Source: Terrimonas sp. (GTDB lineage Bacteria; Bacteroidota; Bacteroidia; Chitinophagales; Chitinophagaceae). Taken from it: 64,000 nucleotides of DNA. Both the position numbers and the translations under genes were made by a program. This document shows, in pieces, positions 8,953 to 19,040 of the stretch (position 1 is the first letter of the stretch; every line of letters begins with the position of its first letter). The notes below the pieces were generated by a model that had not been told where the DNA came from, did no database searches, and worked only from the letters and a program-made list of their open reading frames with translations. The stretch lies in contig NZ_QCZJ01000005.1 of the NCBI RefSeq assembly GCF_003075435.1, forward strand, positions 62,001 to 126,000, given 5' to 3'.

Positions 8953-11451
8953 ATGTATTCTTACAATATACCCGATCATCTGAAAGGTCTTACAGAAGAC
9001 GAAATAAAGAAGTCAAGAGAGAAATTTGGATTTAACCAGGTATATATAGAAGGCAAAAGCACCTGGTGGCGTATGCTTGCAGACATACTGAAGGAACCAA
9101 TGCTCATTTTACTGATCATTATTTCTGTGATATATGTAATTGTAGGTAATTATGGCGAAGCTTTATTTATGCTGGCAGCCATTGTCGCTGTTTCAGGAAT
9201 TTCTTTTTACCAGGATAACCGCAGCAAAAAGGCGTTACAGGAACTGGAAAAGCTGAATGAGCCTTTAAGCACCGTTATCCGGGATTCAAAAATTATACAA
9301 ATACCCACTTATGAAATTGTTGTTGGTGATTTATGTGTAACAGAAGAAGGAAAAATAATAAATGCTGACGGGACGATTATTCATAGCAATGATTTCTCCG
9401 TTAACGAATCTTCGCTTACGGGTGAAAGCTTTTCTGTATTTAAAGACAGCGGATCTGAAGATAACAAAGTATATAGCGGAACTATTACCGTTTCTGGTCT
9501 CGCTATTTTTGAAGTGGAAAAAATCGGGAGGGAAACCAAGATCGGGGAAATAGGTGAATCACTGAAGGATATTAAAGAGGAAGACTCACCTCTTCAAATG
9601 CAGATCCGGCGGTTTGTAAAATTGATGGCGATTATTGGACTTACTATTTTTTTACTTGTGTGTATTGTCAGCTTTTCTCAAACGGGCAATGTTATAAACA
9701 GCTTGCTAAATGGATTAACGCTCGCCATGTCGGTATTGCCTGAAGAGATTCCGGTTGCCTTTACAACTTTTATGGCTTTGGGCGCCTGGAAACTGATGCG
9801 GGAAGGTATAATAGTAAAAAGAAGCAGTATTGTAGAAACATTAGGCAGCACCACAGTCATTTGCACAGACAAAACAGGAACTATCACTGAAAATTCCATG
9901 CAGTTGAAACTCCTTTATGATTTTAAAACGGATAAACTATTAGGCGAAAATGTTTTTGGCGATGCAAGTCTTTCAACACTTATTGATTATGCAATGTGGA
10001 GCAGCGAACCTGTTCCATTTGACCCTATGGAAAAAACGCTGCACAATACATATGAAAAAACACAACGGCATGATTTGAGGAAGGAGTTTCAATTGTTTCA
10101 TGAATATCCTCTTGAGGGCAAACCTCCAATGATGACACATCTTTTTGAGAATGATAAAAAAGAGAGAATCATTGCGGCTAAAGGAGCGCCGGAGGCTATT
10201 GTTAACGTCAGCCGGCTTTCTGATTCCCAAAAGAAAAGACTGAATGAGCTAACAGGTCAATTGGGGCAAAAAGGATACAGGGTGTTAGGCGTTGCCAAAG
10301 CAAATTTTGATGGAAACAATTTTCCCGTAAAGCAGCAGGAATTTGAATTTGACTTTTTGGGTTTTGTAGTGTTTTACGACCCACCCAAAAAAGGAATTAA
10401 AGAAGTGTTTCAAAAAGTTTATGATGCAGGCATTAAGGTTAAAGTTATTACCGGCGATAATGCAGAAACTACTAAGGCCATTGTTGAGCAGGCAGGTATA
10501 ATCAACGCTTATCCGGCCGTTAGTGGTATGGATATTCTAAGATATACCGGGGAGGAACTTATACAGGTTACCGAACGTACAACATTATTTACCCGGATGT
10601 TTCCGGAAGCCAAACTGGCTGTTGTGAATGCGCTTAAGAAAAAAGGAGAAGTGGTGGCAATGCTGGGTGACGGTGTAAACGACAGTCCGGCCCTGAAAGC
10701 AGCACATATCGGGGTGGCAATGGGAAATAAAGGAACTGAAATTGCGAAGTCAGCAGCTTCATTGGTTATTACTAATGATGATTTAGGCAAATTGATCACC
10801 GGTATTGCCGCGGGTAGAAGGATTTACTCCAATATAAAAAAAGCAGTTCAGTATATTATATCTATCCATATTCCTATAATACTCACAGTGTCGTTGCCTC
10901 TGTTCCTGGGCTGGGTATTTCCCCAGATATTCACACCGGTTCATGTTATTTTTCTGGAACTGGTAATGGGGCCAACCTGCTCTATTGTGTATGAAAATGA
11001 ACCTATTGAAAAAAACGCTATGTTACAACCTCCAAGAGTAATTACGAATACCTTTTTAAGCTGGCATGAGCTGACTATCAGTATAATCCAGGGATTGGTA
11101 ATTACCGCCGGAGTGTTATTTGTGTACCAATACACTGTTCAGAAAGGTGGTAATGAAGCAGAAACAAGAGCAATGGTATTTTCTACTTTAATTTTTTCAA
11201 ATATTTTATTGAGTCTTGCTAACCGTTCTTTTTATTACAGTATGCTGCATAGTTTTAAAAACCGCAACTCATTGCTGGTTGGCATAAATGCCATTACACT
11301 TGTGCTGCTTTTTTTAATTCTTTATTTCAAGCCCTTCTCTGCTTTTTTTAAAGTATCCTGTTTAAATGCTGCACAATTGCTCACAGCCCTGGCTATTGCT
11401 ACGGTTTCAGTTGTATGGTTTGAAGTGTATAAGCTCATCAAAAGAAACTAA
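8953..11451 (+). CDS. Cation-translocating P-type ATPase (Ca2+/H+-like, IIA group)
   Basis: An 832-residue membrane ATPase. The phosphorylated Asp306 lies in CTDKTGTIT, nucleotide binding is marked by AAKGAPEA, and hinge motifs by VITGDN and MLGDGVND. Membrane helix M4 carries PEEIP (263-267) where SERCA-like pumps have PEGLP or PEALP; the Glu supplies a cation ligand. There is an N-terminal cation-ATPase domain (DHLKGLTEDEIKKSREKFG) and no heavy-metal domain. Calcium is the best guess, but the ion is not certain. The ATG at 8953 is preferred to the TTG at 8947. It appears monocistronic. Confidence 0.88.
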   Translation: MYSYNIPDHLKGLTEDEIKKSREKFGFNQVYIEGKSTWWRMLADILKEPMLILLIIISVIYVIVGNYGEALFMLAAIVAVSGISFYQDNRSKKALQELEKLNEPLSTVIRDSKIIQIPTYEIVVGDLCVTEEGKIINADGTIIHSNDFSVNESSLTGESFSVFKDSGSEDNKVYSGTITVSGLAIFEVEKIGRETKIGEIGESLKDIKEEDSPLQMQIRRFVKLMAIIGLTIFLLVCIVSFSQTGNVINSLLNGLTLAMSVLPEEIPVAFTTFMALGAWKLMREGIIVKRSSIVETLGSTTVICTDKTGTITENSMQLKLLYDFKTDKLLGENVFGDASLSTLIDYAMWSSEPVPFDPMEKTLHNTYEKTQRHDLRKEFQLFHEYPLEGKPPMMTHLFENDKKERIIAAKGAPEAIVNVSRLSDSQKKRLNELTGQLGQKGYRVLGVAKANFDGNNFPVKQQEFEFDFLGFVVFYDPPKKGIKEVFQKVYDAGIKVKVITGDNAETTKAIVEQAGIINAYPAVSGMDILRYTGEELIQVTERTTLFTRMFPEAKLAVVNALKKKGEVVAMLGDGVNDSPALKAAHIGVAMGNKGTEIAKSAASLVITNDDLGKLITGIAAGRRIYSNIKKAVQYIISIHIPIILTVSLPLFLGWVFPQIFTPVHVIFLELVMGPTCSIVYENEPIEKNAMLQPPRVITNTFLSWHELTISIIQGLVITAGVLFVYQYTVQKGGNEAETRAMVFSTLIFSNILLSLANRSFYYSMLHSFKNRNSLLVGINAITLVLLFLILYFKPFSAFFKVSCLNAAQLLTALAIATVSVVWFEVYKLIKRN

Positions 11452-11577
11452 AGAAAAGTAAAAATCACGGCGAGCACGTTTTTTGATGAAGTTAATATTA
11501 AGAAATTTTTACAAACTTTTCTTTGCACGCACACTCATCTGGCACGAAATTGCACCTGTTAACAATAAATACAATTT

Positions 11578-12024
11578 ATGAAAAAGATATATTTTGTGGT
11601 ATTGCTTATATGTGCCGGCTTAATATTTACAGCCAATGCCCAGGTACGGAAAATACCCGCTGAAGTTACCAATGCATTTTCTGAAAAATATGCTGATGCA
11701 AAAAATGTAGAATGGAAAGATAAGCTCAGTGCTTTTGCCGCTACATTTGAATTGAACGGTGATAAGCTTGAAGCAAGATTTAATAAAAAAGGAGAATGGC
11801 AGGGAACAGAAAAAGAGCTCAATGCAGATGATCTCCCCTCTGCCGTAAAAGATGGATTCAGTAAAAGCAAGTATACTGATTGGGAAACAAAGACAGTATA
11901 CGAGGTTGAATTGCCGGATGATAAAAAAGAATATAAAATACATGTTGCCAAATCGAGCGTACAAAAGAAAATACTTTTGTTTGACGCTGATGGTAAATTG
12001 CTGAAAGATAATCTTACACTATAA
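11578..12024 (+). CDS. Secreted PepSY-like / BLIP-like repeat protein
   Basis: A 148-residue exported protein with a signal peptide ending near residue 22 (LIFTANAQ). It has two similar halves, each with the pattern 'A-V-x-x-x-F-x-x-K/S-x-x-D-A-K/x-x-V/W-E-W/T', typical of the PepSY-like beta-lactamase-inhibitor-like family (formerly DUF2874) common in Bacteroidota. Their function is unknown; a periplasmic inhibitor or sensor role has been proposed for PepSY relatives. It appears monocistronic. Confidence 0.78.
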   Translation: MKKIYFVVLLICAGLIFTANAQVRKIPAEVTNAFSEKYADAKNVEWKDKLSAFAATFELNGDKLEARFNKKGEWQGTEKELNADDLPSAVKDGFSKSKYTDWETKTVYEVELPDDKKEYKIHVAKSSVQKKILLFDADGKLLKDNLTL

Positions 12025-12112
12025 AATTTCCCGGTTTTCAGTGTGTTGGTGAGGAGTGAAATATTCACTTCTCACCATTTTTTTAGGCAGGTATAGTAAC
12101 GAACGCTTTAAT

Positions 12113-12120
12113 TACCTTTG
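12113..12120 (+). promoter_or_regulatory. Candidate -7 promoter element of the M1 peptidase gene
   Basis: TACCTTTG matches the Bacteroidota -7 consensus TAnnTTTG and lies 23 bases before the start codon at 12144. No good -33 TTTG is visible at the usual distance, so confidence is limited. Confidence 0.4.
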
Positions 12121-12143
12121 CGGCAGTTTAAAAAATAGCAATC

Positions 12144-14072
12144 ATGAGAATATTTGCGACCCTGGTTATTTGTTTTATAAGTATTAGTGTTTTTGCACAG
12201 CCTGATCGCTGGCAGCAGAAGGTGAAGTATGTGATGGATATTAATATGAATGTGCAAACCAATAGATTTACCGGTAAACAAAAACTGGAATACTGGAATA
12301 ATTCGCCCGATACTTTATACAAAGTATTTTACCATCTGTACTGGAACGCATTTCAGCCTAATAGTATGATGGATGCAAGGAGCCGTGAACTGGGTAAAAT
12401 TCAGTTTCGCGGAAGAGATGGAAACCCTGTTGGAGACTGGGATCCAAGAGTGCAGAATCGCATCCTTAACCTCAAACCAGATGAGATCGGTTACCAGAAA
12501 ATAAATACATTAAAATTGAATGGTGTTGACCAGCAGTTCAAAATATATGAAACCATCCTGGAGGTTAATTTATCAAAGCCTATACTTCCTAAATCGAAAG
12601 TGGTGTTTGATATGGATTTTGAAGCGCAGGTACCTTTACAGATACGTCGCTCAGGAAGAGATAACCCACGTACAGGCGTAAGATATTCTATGAGCCAGTG
12701 GTATCCTAAAATGTGTGAGTATGATTACGAAGGATGGCACCCTACACCGTATGTGGCAAGGGAGTTTTATGGTGTGTGGGGAGATTATGATGTGAATATT
12801 ACTATTGATAAGAATTATATTATTGGAGGAACAGGGTATCTGCAGAATGCCAGCCAGGTTGGTTATGGTTACGAAGACGCGGGTACGAAAGTCAATCGCC
12901 CCTCCGGCAACACGCTTACCTGGAAATTTAATGCGCCTAATGTGCATGATTTTATGTGGGCTGCTGATCCTGAATTCAAACACCTCACCCGTAATATTCC
13001 GAATGGTCCGGTTATTCATGTTTTATATAAAAACAAACCAAACGATGCAGCAAATGATGCTGCCTGGAAGGAAGTAGCTGATGCTGCGGTAACTGCATTA
13101 CCTTTTATAGAGAAGCATTTCGGAGAATACCCATACAAGCAATATTCGTTCATACATGGTGGTGATGGCGGTATGGAATACCCGATGGCTACATTGATTG
13201 CCGGGCCAAGCCTGGGCACTGTTTTTCATGAATGGATGCATAGCTGGTACCAGATGATGCTTGCAACAAATGAATCATTGTACGCGTGGATGGATGAAGG
13301 ATTTACCAGCTATGCGGAAGGATTGGTTTCAGCTTTTTACAAACAAAAGAAAGCCGGGCTTATTAGCGGGCTTGAGTTGCTTGCAGACCCTGCAAAGGCT
13401 GGTCAATCTGCAGATCTGCCATTATACCAGGATGATTCTTATACAGGATATTTTAATCTGGTAAGGAGCGGGCTGGAAGAGCCGTTAACCACTCATGCGG
13501 ATCATTTCAACACTAATTACGCTTACAGTAACGCAGCATACTCCAAAGGAGCCGTATTTCTTGAACAACTTGGATATATTATCAGCGATTCGCTGAGAGA
13601 TAAAACCCTGCTGGAGTATTATAAACAATGGCGGTTTAAACACCCCAATGCCAATGATTTTATTCGTGTAGCCGAAAAGGTTAGTGGCATACAATTAGAC
13701 TGGTATAAAGAATATTGGGTAAATACTACCAAGACCATTGATTATGCCATAGATAGTTTGTGGGAGCAGAATGGTAAAACCAATATCCGCCTAAAAATGA
13801 TCGGGCAAATACCGATGCCGGTAGATGTATCATTACAATTTAAAGATGGCTCAAAAGAAACCGCCTATATACCGCAGTTAATAATGTTTGGTGAAAAACC
13901 GCAGGAGGATACAACGCCAAGGGTAGTACGCGAACCCTGGAAATGGACGCATCCTGTTTATACTTTCGAGGTTAATCAAAAGCTGATGAATATTAAGTCT
14001 ATTGAGATTGACGCCACGCAGCGGATGGCTGATGTGAACAGGAAGAATAATAAGCTGGAGTTAAATTGGTAG
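12144..14072 (+). CDS. M1 family zinc metallopeptidase
   Basis: A 642-residue exported aminopeptidase-like protein with a signal peptide ending near residue 18 (ISVFAQ). The M1 zinc site is complete: His362-Glu363-x-x-His366 in HEWMHSW, and the third ligand Glu385 in WMDEGFTSYAE, 19 residues after His366. The substrate-binding G-x-M-E-N/Y motif appears as GGMEYP. The N-terminal beta-saddle domain (YVMDINMNVQTNRFTGKQ) is present. It probably trims peptides in the periplasm or at the surface. There is no operon partner. Confidence 0.92.
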   Translation: MRIFATLVICFISISVFAQPDRWQQKVKYVMDINMNVQTNRFTGKQKLEYWNNSPDTLYKVFYHLYWNAFQPNSMMDARSRELGKIQFRGRDGNPVGDWDPRVQNRILNLKPDEIGYQKINTLKLNGVDQQFKIYETILEVNLSKPILPKSKVVFDMDFEAQVPLQIRRSGRDNPRTGVRYSMSQWYPKMCEYDYEGWHPTPYVAREFYGVWGDYDVNITIDKNYIIGGTGYLQNASQVGYGYEDAGTKVNRPSGNTLTWKFNAPNVHDFMWAADPEFKHLTRNIPNGPVIHVLYKNKPNDAANDAAWKEVADAAVTALPFIEKHFGEYPYKQYSFIHGGDGGMEYPMATLIAGPSLGTVFHEWMHSWYQMMLATNESLYAWMDEGFTSYAEGLVSAFYKQKKAGLISGLELLADPAKAGQSADLPLYQDDSYTGYFNLVRSGLEEPLTTHADHFNTNYAYSNAAYSKGAVFLEQLGYIISDSLRDKTLLEYYKQWRFKHPNANDFIRVAEKVSGIQLDWYKEYWVNTTKTIDYAIDSLWEQNGKTNIRLKMIGQIPMPVDVSLQFKDGSKETAYIPQLIMFGEKPQEDTTPRVVREPWKWTHPVYTFEVNQKLMNIKSIEIDATQRMADVNRKNNKLELNW

Positions 14073-14101
14073 GGGAGGGGCAATGGTGAATAATCAATAA
14101 T

Positions 14102-14368
14102 GAATCAATGTCGTTTCCTTAAGAGTGCATAGCGTTTTTAAGGGCAAGTTGTTGATTGCCTCAAGCCGGCGGGCTTCGTAACCGGAACGCCGCTGCTTTT
14201 TGTCTTTTGAAAAAATATGCTCCGCATTTTTTCAATCCCACCTTCGGCGTGACCAGACAAAAAGAGGCGGCTTATCCGGTTACTGGTAACAGTGCGATAA
14301 ATCTCTGGGTTGCTGATAATTTAAAAGTTTTATGATGATTCTTATGCTAAAGGAAACGACATTGATTC
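14102..14368. repeat. Palindromic MITE-like element overlapping the desulfurase 3' end
   Basis: A perfect 19-bp inverted repeat (gaatcaatgtcgtttcctt at 14102-14120, its complement at 14350-14368) bounds a nested cruciform. Inner paired arms are gtaaccgg/ccggttac (14178/14276), gccgc/gcggc (14189/14267), ctttttgtc/gacaaaaag (14196/14256) and ttgaaaaaat/attttttcaa (14207/14226). The right end lies inside the last codons of the cysteine desulfurase gene. Size and structure resemble a non-autonomous mobile element or REP-type repeat; no transposase is inside. Confidence 0.6.
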
Positions 14369-15508
14369 CCCATTTACTATCTTCCCCACTTCCTCAATCG
14401 CAAAATTAATTTCTTCTTCGGTTGTAAATCTTCCCAAACCAAAACGTATAGAGTTTCTTGCGGATTCATCTGCAACGCCCATTGCTTTTAACACATGCGA
14501 AGGCTCAGGATTGGCAGATGTGCAGGCAGAGCCGGATGAAACAGCAATGGTTTTGGTAATAGCAGTGAGTAACTGGTTTCCCTTTATGTTATTAAAAGAA
14601 AGATTGGTTACATTAGGTAAGCGATGTTCAGTATCACCATTTACTGTTATTCCTCCGATGTTAAGTAATGCATCTTCAAGTTTGTCTCTCAGTTTTTTTA
14701 TGCGCAATGCTTCTTCCTGCATTTGTAATCTGCATAGTTCGGCTGCTTTTCCCAATGCTGCAATGCCAGGCACATTCAATGTGCCGCTGCGCAATCCTTT
14801 TTCATGACCGCCACCATCTATTTGAGGTGATAGCCTTACACGCGGATTTTTTCTCCTTACATATAAAGCGCCAACGCCTTTGGGTCCATATATTTTATGT
14901 GCGGAAAGACAGAGCAGGTCAATATTGTCGTCAATAACATTAACAGGTATTTTTCCAACAGCCTGCGTAGCATCAGTAAAAAACAAAATATTGTTTTCTT
15001 TCGCAACAGCACTAATATCGCGGATAGGCTGTATTACACCGGTCTCATTATTGGCGTACATAACAGTAATGAGTACTGTATCTTTTCTTATAGCATTCTT
15101 AATAGCCGTTGTATCAATAATGCCATTCTGCAGAACAGGAAGTATAGTTATTTCTGCTCCTTTTTTTTCAAGATGCCTGCAGGTATCAAGCACTGCCTTA
15201 TGTTCAGTAGCGCAGGTGATGATGTGTTTGCCATTATCCCCATACATTTCAAATACTCCTTTAATGGCGAGATTAACGGCTTCTGTTGCGCCGGAAGTAA
15301 AAATAATTTCACTGCTGTCAGCTCCGGTTAATGCCGCAACCTGTTCTCTCGCCAAATTAACCGCTTCTTCTGCTACCCAGCCAAAACTATGGCTCCTGCT
15401 TGAGGCATTGCCAAACTGGTTGGTAAGGTAAGGCATCATTGCATCAAGCACAGCAGCATCAATGGGAGTGGTTGCATTATTATCAAGATATATGGGAAGC
15501 CCGGGCAT
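14342..15508 (-). CDS. Cysteine desulfurase (NifS/IscS family)
   Basis: A 388-residue PLP enzyme that takes sulfur from cysteine for Fe-S cluster or thio-cofactor synthesis. The start YLDNNATTPID is classic, the PLP lysine is Lys205 in SAHKIYGPKG, and the persulfide cysteine is Cys329 in SSGSACTSA, giving the group I (NifS/IscS) type with a flexible loop. No iscU, nifU or regulator lies nearby. The last codons (SMSFPLA) fall within the inverted repeat at 14350-14368, so the tail may have been altered by insertion of that element. Confidence 0.94.
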   Translation of the reverse strand: MPGLPIYLDNNATTPIDAAVLDAMMPYLTNQFGNASSRSHSFGWVAEEAVNLAREQVAALTGADSSEIIFTSGATEAVNLAIKGVFEMYGDNGKHIITCATEHKAVLDTCRHLEKKGAEITILPVLQNGIIDTTAIKNAIRKDTVLITVMYANNETGVIQPIRDISAVAKENNILFFTDATQAVGKIPVNVIDDNIDLLCLSAHKIYGPKGVGALYVRRKNPRVRLSPQIDGGGHEKGLRSGTLNVPGIAALGKAAELCRLQMQEEALRIKKLRDKLEDALLNIGGITVNGDTEHRLPNVTNLSFNNIKGNQLLTAITKTIAVSSGSACTSANPEPSHVLKAMGVADESARNSIRFGLGRFTTEEEINFAIEEVGKIVNGESMSFPLA

Positions 15509-15666
15509 ACATTATTTGATAACGCAAGATACGAGTAAAAGAAAGAAATGTTTTCTCAGTTGTATTATTATGAGCAATGATAGAGCAGGATAGTTAATGC
15601 TGATGAATGGTTAATTTAGGCAGCCAAGCTTGCATGTATATGAATAAAAATATTGTTGAAATCAGC

Positions 15667-18600
15667 ATGATCAAAATCCGCATATTCACTTTTCCGTTAT
15701 TTATCGGCGTATTGTTTGCCGCAAGTTGTTTGCAAAAGAAAACACCTGTACATATATTAGACCCGGCTGCAGGTAGTCATATTGTTTTTATAGGCAATAC
15801 TTTTGCGGAGCGATTGCAGTACTATAATTATTTTGAGCCGTTGTTATACAGTAGTTTCCCTGGCAAAAACCTGGTGGTGAGAAACCTGGGCTGGAGCGCT
15901 GATGAGATTAATATGCAGTCGCGCCCAATGAACTTTCCTTCGCTGGATGAATACCTTACCCGGCAAAAAGCACAGATCATTTTTGCGTGTTATGGATTAA
16001 ATGAAGCGTTTAAAGGAAAAGACAGCCTGCAATCATTTAGAGAACAACTGGCAAAATATCTTCATCATCTGCGTGAGCAGAAATTTGATGGAGTGAATAA
16101 TCCGCAACTCATTCTTGTTTCACCCATTGCGCATGAAAAGCTTGGGGGCTTTTTACCTGACCCGGCTGCTCACAATAAAGATCTTGCATTGTATGTAAAA
16201 GCAATGCAGGCGGTGAGCGATGAAATGCATATACCGTTTATTGATTTGTTTGATGCTACCCGGCAGCTTGAAAAAAGTACAGATTCCATTACCATCAATG
16301 GTATTCACCTGAATGAAAAAGGCTATAAGGCGGTGAGTGAAATGATGGCTGCCGCATTGGGATTTAATGTATCTGCCTGGAAAGATGATCAATATAATCG
16401 CCATCTTAAAAAAATAATAGACCAGAAAAACCAGCAGTTCTTTTATTTATACCGCGCAGTAAACAGTGAATATATTGTTGGCAGGCGTAAAGAACCCTGG
16501 GTGCAACCTGCCGGTGGGCCAATTTCATATCCGGGAGAGTTGGCTAAACTTGGTGATATGGTAAATCGTTTGGATAGCGTAGTTTGGGAAACCGCGAAAG
16601 AGGATGTACCGGAAAACCTGGCTAAAGCAAATGGCATTATTAAGGATACCGTGCAATTTACCCAGCTTGATAAATCAACAATAAAAAAGCCGGCTGCAGA
16701 TATTCTTTCGATGCCTGAAGGCTACCAGGCAAACCTTTTTGCTTCTGAAGCGGATTTTGATCTTACAAATCCTGTAAAAATAGTGTTTGATACAAAAGGC
16801 CGGCTATGGGTAGCGGATATGGCTTCCTACCCGCAATATTTGCCCGGTGCGCCGCCAGATGATAAAATACTGATACTTGAGGATACGGATGGTGATGGTG
16901 AGGCAGACAAGCAAACTGTTTTTGCAGATAGTTTATACATGCCAAACAGCTTCGAATTTGGTAACGGTGGCGTATATGTAAGTCAGCCGCCTAACCTTTG
17001 GTTTATGAAAGATACTGATGGCGATGGAAAAGCTGACTGGAAGGAAATAGTGCTGCATGGTTTTGGAACAGAAGATATTCATCATACACTAAATACATTC
17101 ACCTGGGGCCCTGACGGAGCATTGTATTGGCATATGGGCACGTTTTTGCATACACAGGTTGAAACGCCGTATGGACCTGTAAGAAATGATTATGGCACTA
17201 CTTTTCGTTACGAGCCGCACACGCAAAAGCTTGAAACGCATGTTTCTTATGGTTATGCCAATCCCTGGGGGCATGTATTTACACGCAATGGTACCGAGAT
17301 CATCAGTGATGTTTCAACCGGCATGAATTATTTTGCGCCACCGCTCACTGTTGCTATTGATTATCCGGGCAAGCATACCGGTATGAAAGATTTTCTTACC
17401 ACAGATGTGAAGCCCAAAACTTGCGGTACCGAAATAATATCAAGCCGCCAGTTTCCGGGTGAAGTGCAGGGCAATGTGCTTTTCAATACGTTCATTGGTT
17501 TTCTGGGCGTAAAACAGCATCGCGTAACCGAAAATGAGAGCGGTATTATAGCACAAGAAATTGAACCATTGCTGCAGGCAAAAGACCCCAATTTCCGCCC
17601 GGTTGATTTGCGCTTCGGCCCTGATGGCGCTTTGTATGTGGCAGACTGGTATAATCCCATCATCAGTCATGGTGAAAGAGCTTTGCGTGATACGCTGCGT
17701 GATCATACGCATGGCAGAATATGGCGTATAATATACAAGAGAAAGGCGTTATTGAAGCCGGTTGATTTTTCAACGATGCCTGTTGAGCAATTGCTTGATC
17801 AGTTAAAAGTATATGAAGACAGGCACAGGTATACCACACGTACGCAACTGCGGCAATTGCCTGCAACCCAGGTATTGCCTGCATTACAAAAATGGATAAA
17901 GACGCTTGATGTAAATGATAAAGAATATGAACAGCATAAGTTGGAAGCGCTGTGGGTTTACCAGCAATTCAATCAACCTGAAAAAAATCTGCTTGATGAA
18001 TTATTAAAAAGCAGGGATGAGCATATACGTACTGCCGCAACAAGAGTAATGTTTTACTGGAAAGATGCGTTGCCTGATGTTGAGCAACAGTTGATCCATA
18101 TGTCGGGAGACAGCTCTGCAAAAGTGAGGTTACAGGCAATTATCTCGCTGAGCTATTTCAATACGGAAGCTGCTGTAAAAGCTTTGCTGGCAACGCTTGC
18201 AAAGCCGGTTGATTATTATATTGATTATGCTTTAAAAGAGTCATTCAGGCAGTTAAAACCCGTGTGGGTTGAAATGTTCAGGAAGGATAAAAATTTTCTT
18301 TCAAACGATACTGCGGCTGCAGATTTTATTTTAGGCGCCGTTACCGATACAAAGGTTTTGGAAGCGCCGGGCTTTATTCGTGAAGATCCGCAATGGAAAA
18401 AATATAACAGGGTTGGACTGACAGATAAAGAGTATGATGCATTGAAAGATGTTGTTGCGGTTACAAGGTTTAGAAATAGTATTACAAAGCCGGCAGAGCA
18501 GCAACAGCAGCCGGAAAGGAAATCTTTGGTAATATCTGGCAGAACAGTTATTGAGTTAAGTACAGTGCCTGCAAAAATGATTTTTAATAAAGAAGAGATT

Positions 18601-18915
18601 ATTGTTAAGGCTGGTGAAGCGATAACATTGATATTTGAAAATCCTGATGGCATGCCTCATAATATTGTGATTGGCAAACCCGGAAGTATAGAAAAGGTGG
18701 GCAAGGCTGCTGACGCGATGGCTGCACAAAAAAACGGGTATGAAAAAAACTTTGTTCCATCCATACCCGAAGTATTATTTTCAACGCCTTTAATACAAAG
18801 CGGCAAAAGTTACCGGCTTGATTTTAACGCGCCCCCAAAAGCCGGAGCATATCCATTTGTGTGTACATTTCCCGGTCACTGGCAAACAATGAAAGGAATA
18901 ATGAGAGTGGAATAG
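15667..18915 (+). CDS. Large lipoprotein: SGNH + PVC-type dehydrogenase propeller + HEAT + cupredoxin
   Basis: A 1082-residue protein from the ATG at 15667; the frame is open 20 codons further upstream, but this ATG gives a clean lipoprotein signal (FIGVLFAASC). Domains in order are: SGNH-hydrolase-like (30-240), where block I reads FIGNTFAE instead of GDS and a HLNEKGY block V is present; a beta-propeller of the PVC-type membrane-bound dehydrogenase group (about 345-690), with Ca-binding-like repeats DTDGDGEAD and DTDGDGKAD; HEAT-like repeats (about 770-850); and a C-terminal azurin/auracyanin-type cupredoxin (about 950-1082) with copper ligands His in MPHNI, Cys in FVCTFPGHW, His, and Met four residues on. 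No haem CxxCH is present, so electrons from sugar oxidation may pass to the copper. The role is inferred. Confidence 0.82.
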   Translation: MIKIRIFTFPLFIGVLFAASCLQKKTPVHILDPAAGSHIVFIGNTFAERLQYYNYFEPLLYSSFPGKNLVVRNLGWSADEINMQSRPMNFPSLDEYLTRQKAQIIFACYGLNEAFKGKDSLQSFREQLAKYLHHLREQKFDGVNNPQLILVSPIAHEKLGGFLPDPAAHNKDLALYVKAMQAVSDEMHIPFIDLFDATRQLEKSTDSITINGIHLNEKGYKAVSEMMAAALGFNVSAWKDDQYNRHLKKIIDQKNQQFFYLYRAVNSEYIVGRRKEPWVQPAGGPISYPGELAKLGDMVNRLDSVVWETAKEDVPENLAKANGIIKDTVQFTQLDKSTIKKPAADILSMPEGYQANLFASEADFDLTNPVKIVFDTKGRLWVADMASYPQYLPGAPPDDKILILEDTDGDGEADKQTVFADSLYMPNSFEFGNGGVYVSQPPNLWFMKDTDGDGKADWKEIVLHGFGTEDIHHTLNTFTWGPDGALYWHMGTFLHTQVETPYGPVRNDYGTTFRYEPHTQKLETHVSYGYANPWGHVFTRNGTEIISDVSTGMNYFAPPLTVAIDYPGKHTGMKDFLTTDVKPKTCGTEIISSRQFPGEVQGNVLFNTFIGFLGVKQHRVTENESGIIAQEIEPLLQAKDPNFRPVDLRFGPDGALYVADWYNPIISHGERALRDTLRDHTHGRIWRIIYKRKALLKPVDFSTMPVEQLLDQLKVYEDRHRYTTRTQLRQLPATQVLPALQKWIKTLDVNDKEYEQHKLEALWVYQQFNQPEKNLLDELLKSRDEHIRTAATRVMFYWKDALPDVEQQLIHMSGDSSAKVRLQAIISLSYFNTEAAVKALLATLAKPVDYYIDYALKESFRQLKPVWVEMFRKDKNFLSNDTAAADFILGAVTDTKVLEAPGFIREDPQWKKYNRVGLTDKEYDALKDVVAVTRFRNSITKPAEQQQQPERKSLVISGRTVIELSTVPAKMIFNKEEIIVKAGEAITLIFENPDGMPHNIVIGKPGSIEKVGKAADAMAAQKNGYEKNFVPSIPEVLFSTPLIQSGKSYRLDFNAPPKAGAYPFVCTFPGHWQTMKGIMRVE

Positions 18916-19040
18916 GAATAGCAAAGAGCGAAGAATTCGTTATTATGTTTGTTATGTATAGCCTTACCAGGCACAACGAGTTATTAATTGGAGTTTTTGT
19001 ACTTTGGAGCAAAAGCCACGATTATATGTCATGAATGATT

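Noticed and set aside
15607-15666. Earlier start codon for the large fusion lipoprotein
   Set aside because: The additional 20 residues precede a complete lipoprotein signal, which would then not be N-terminal; the ATG at 15667 is better.
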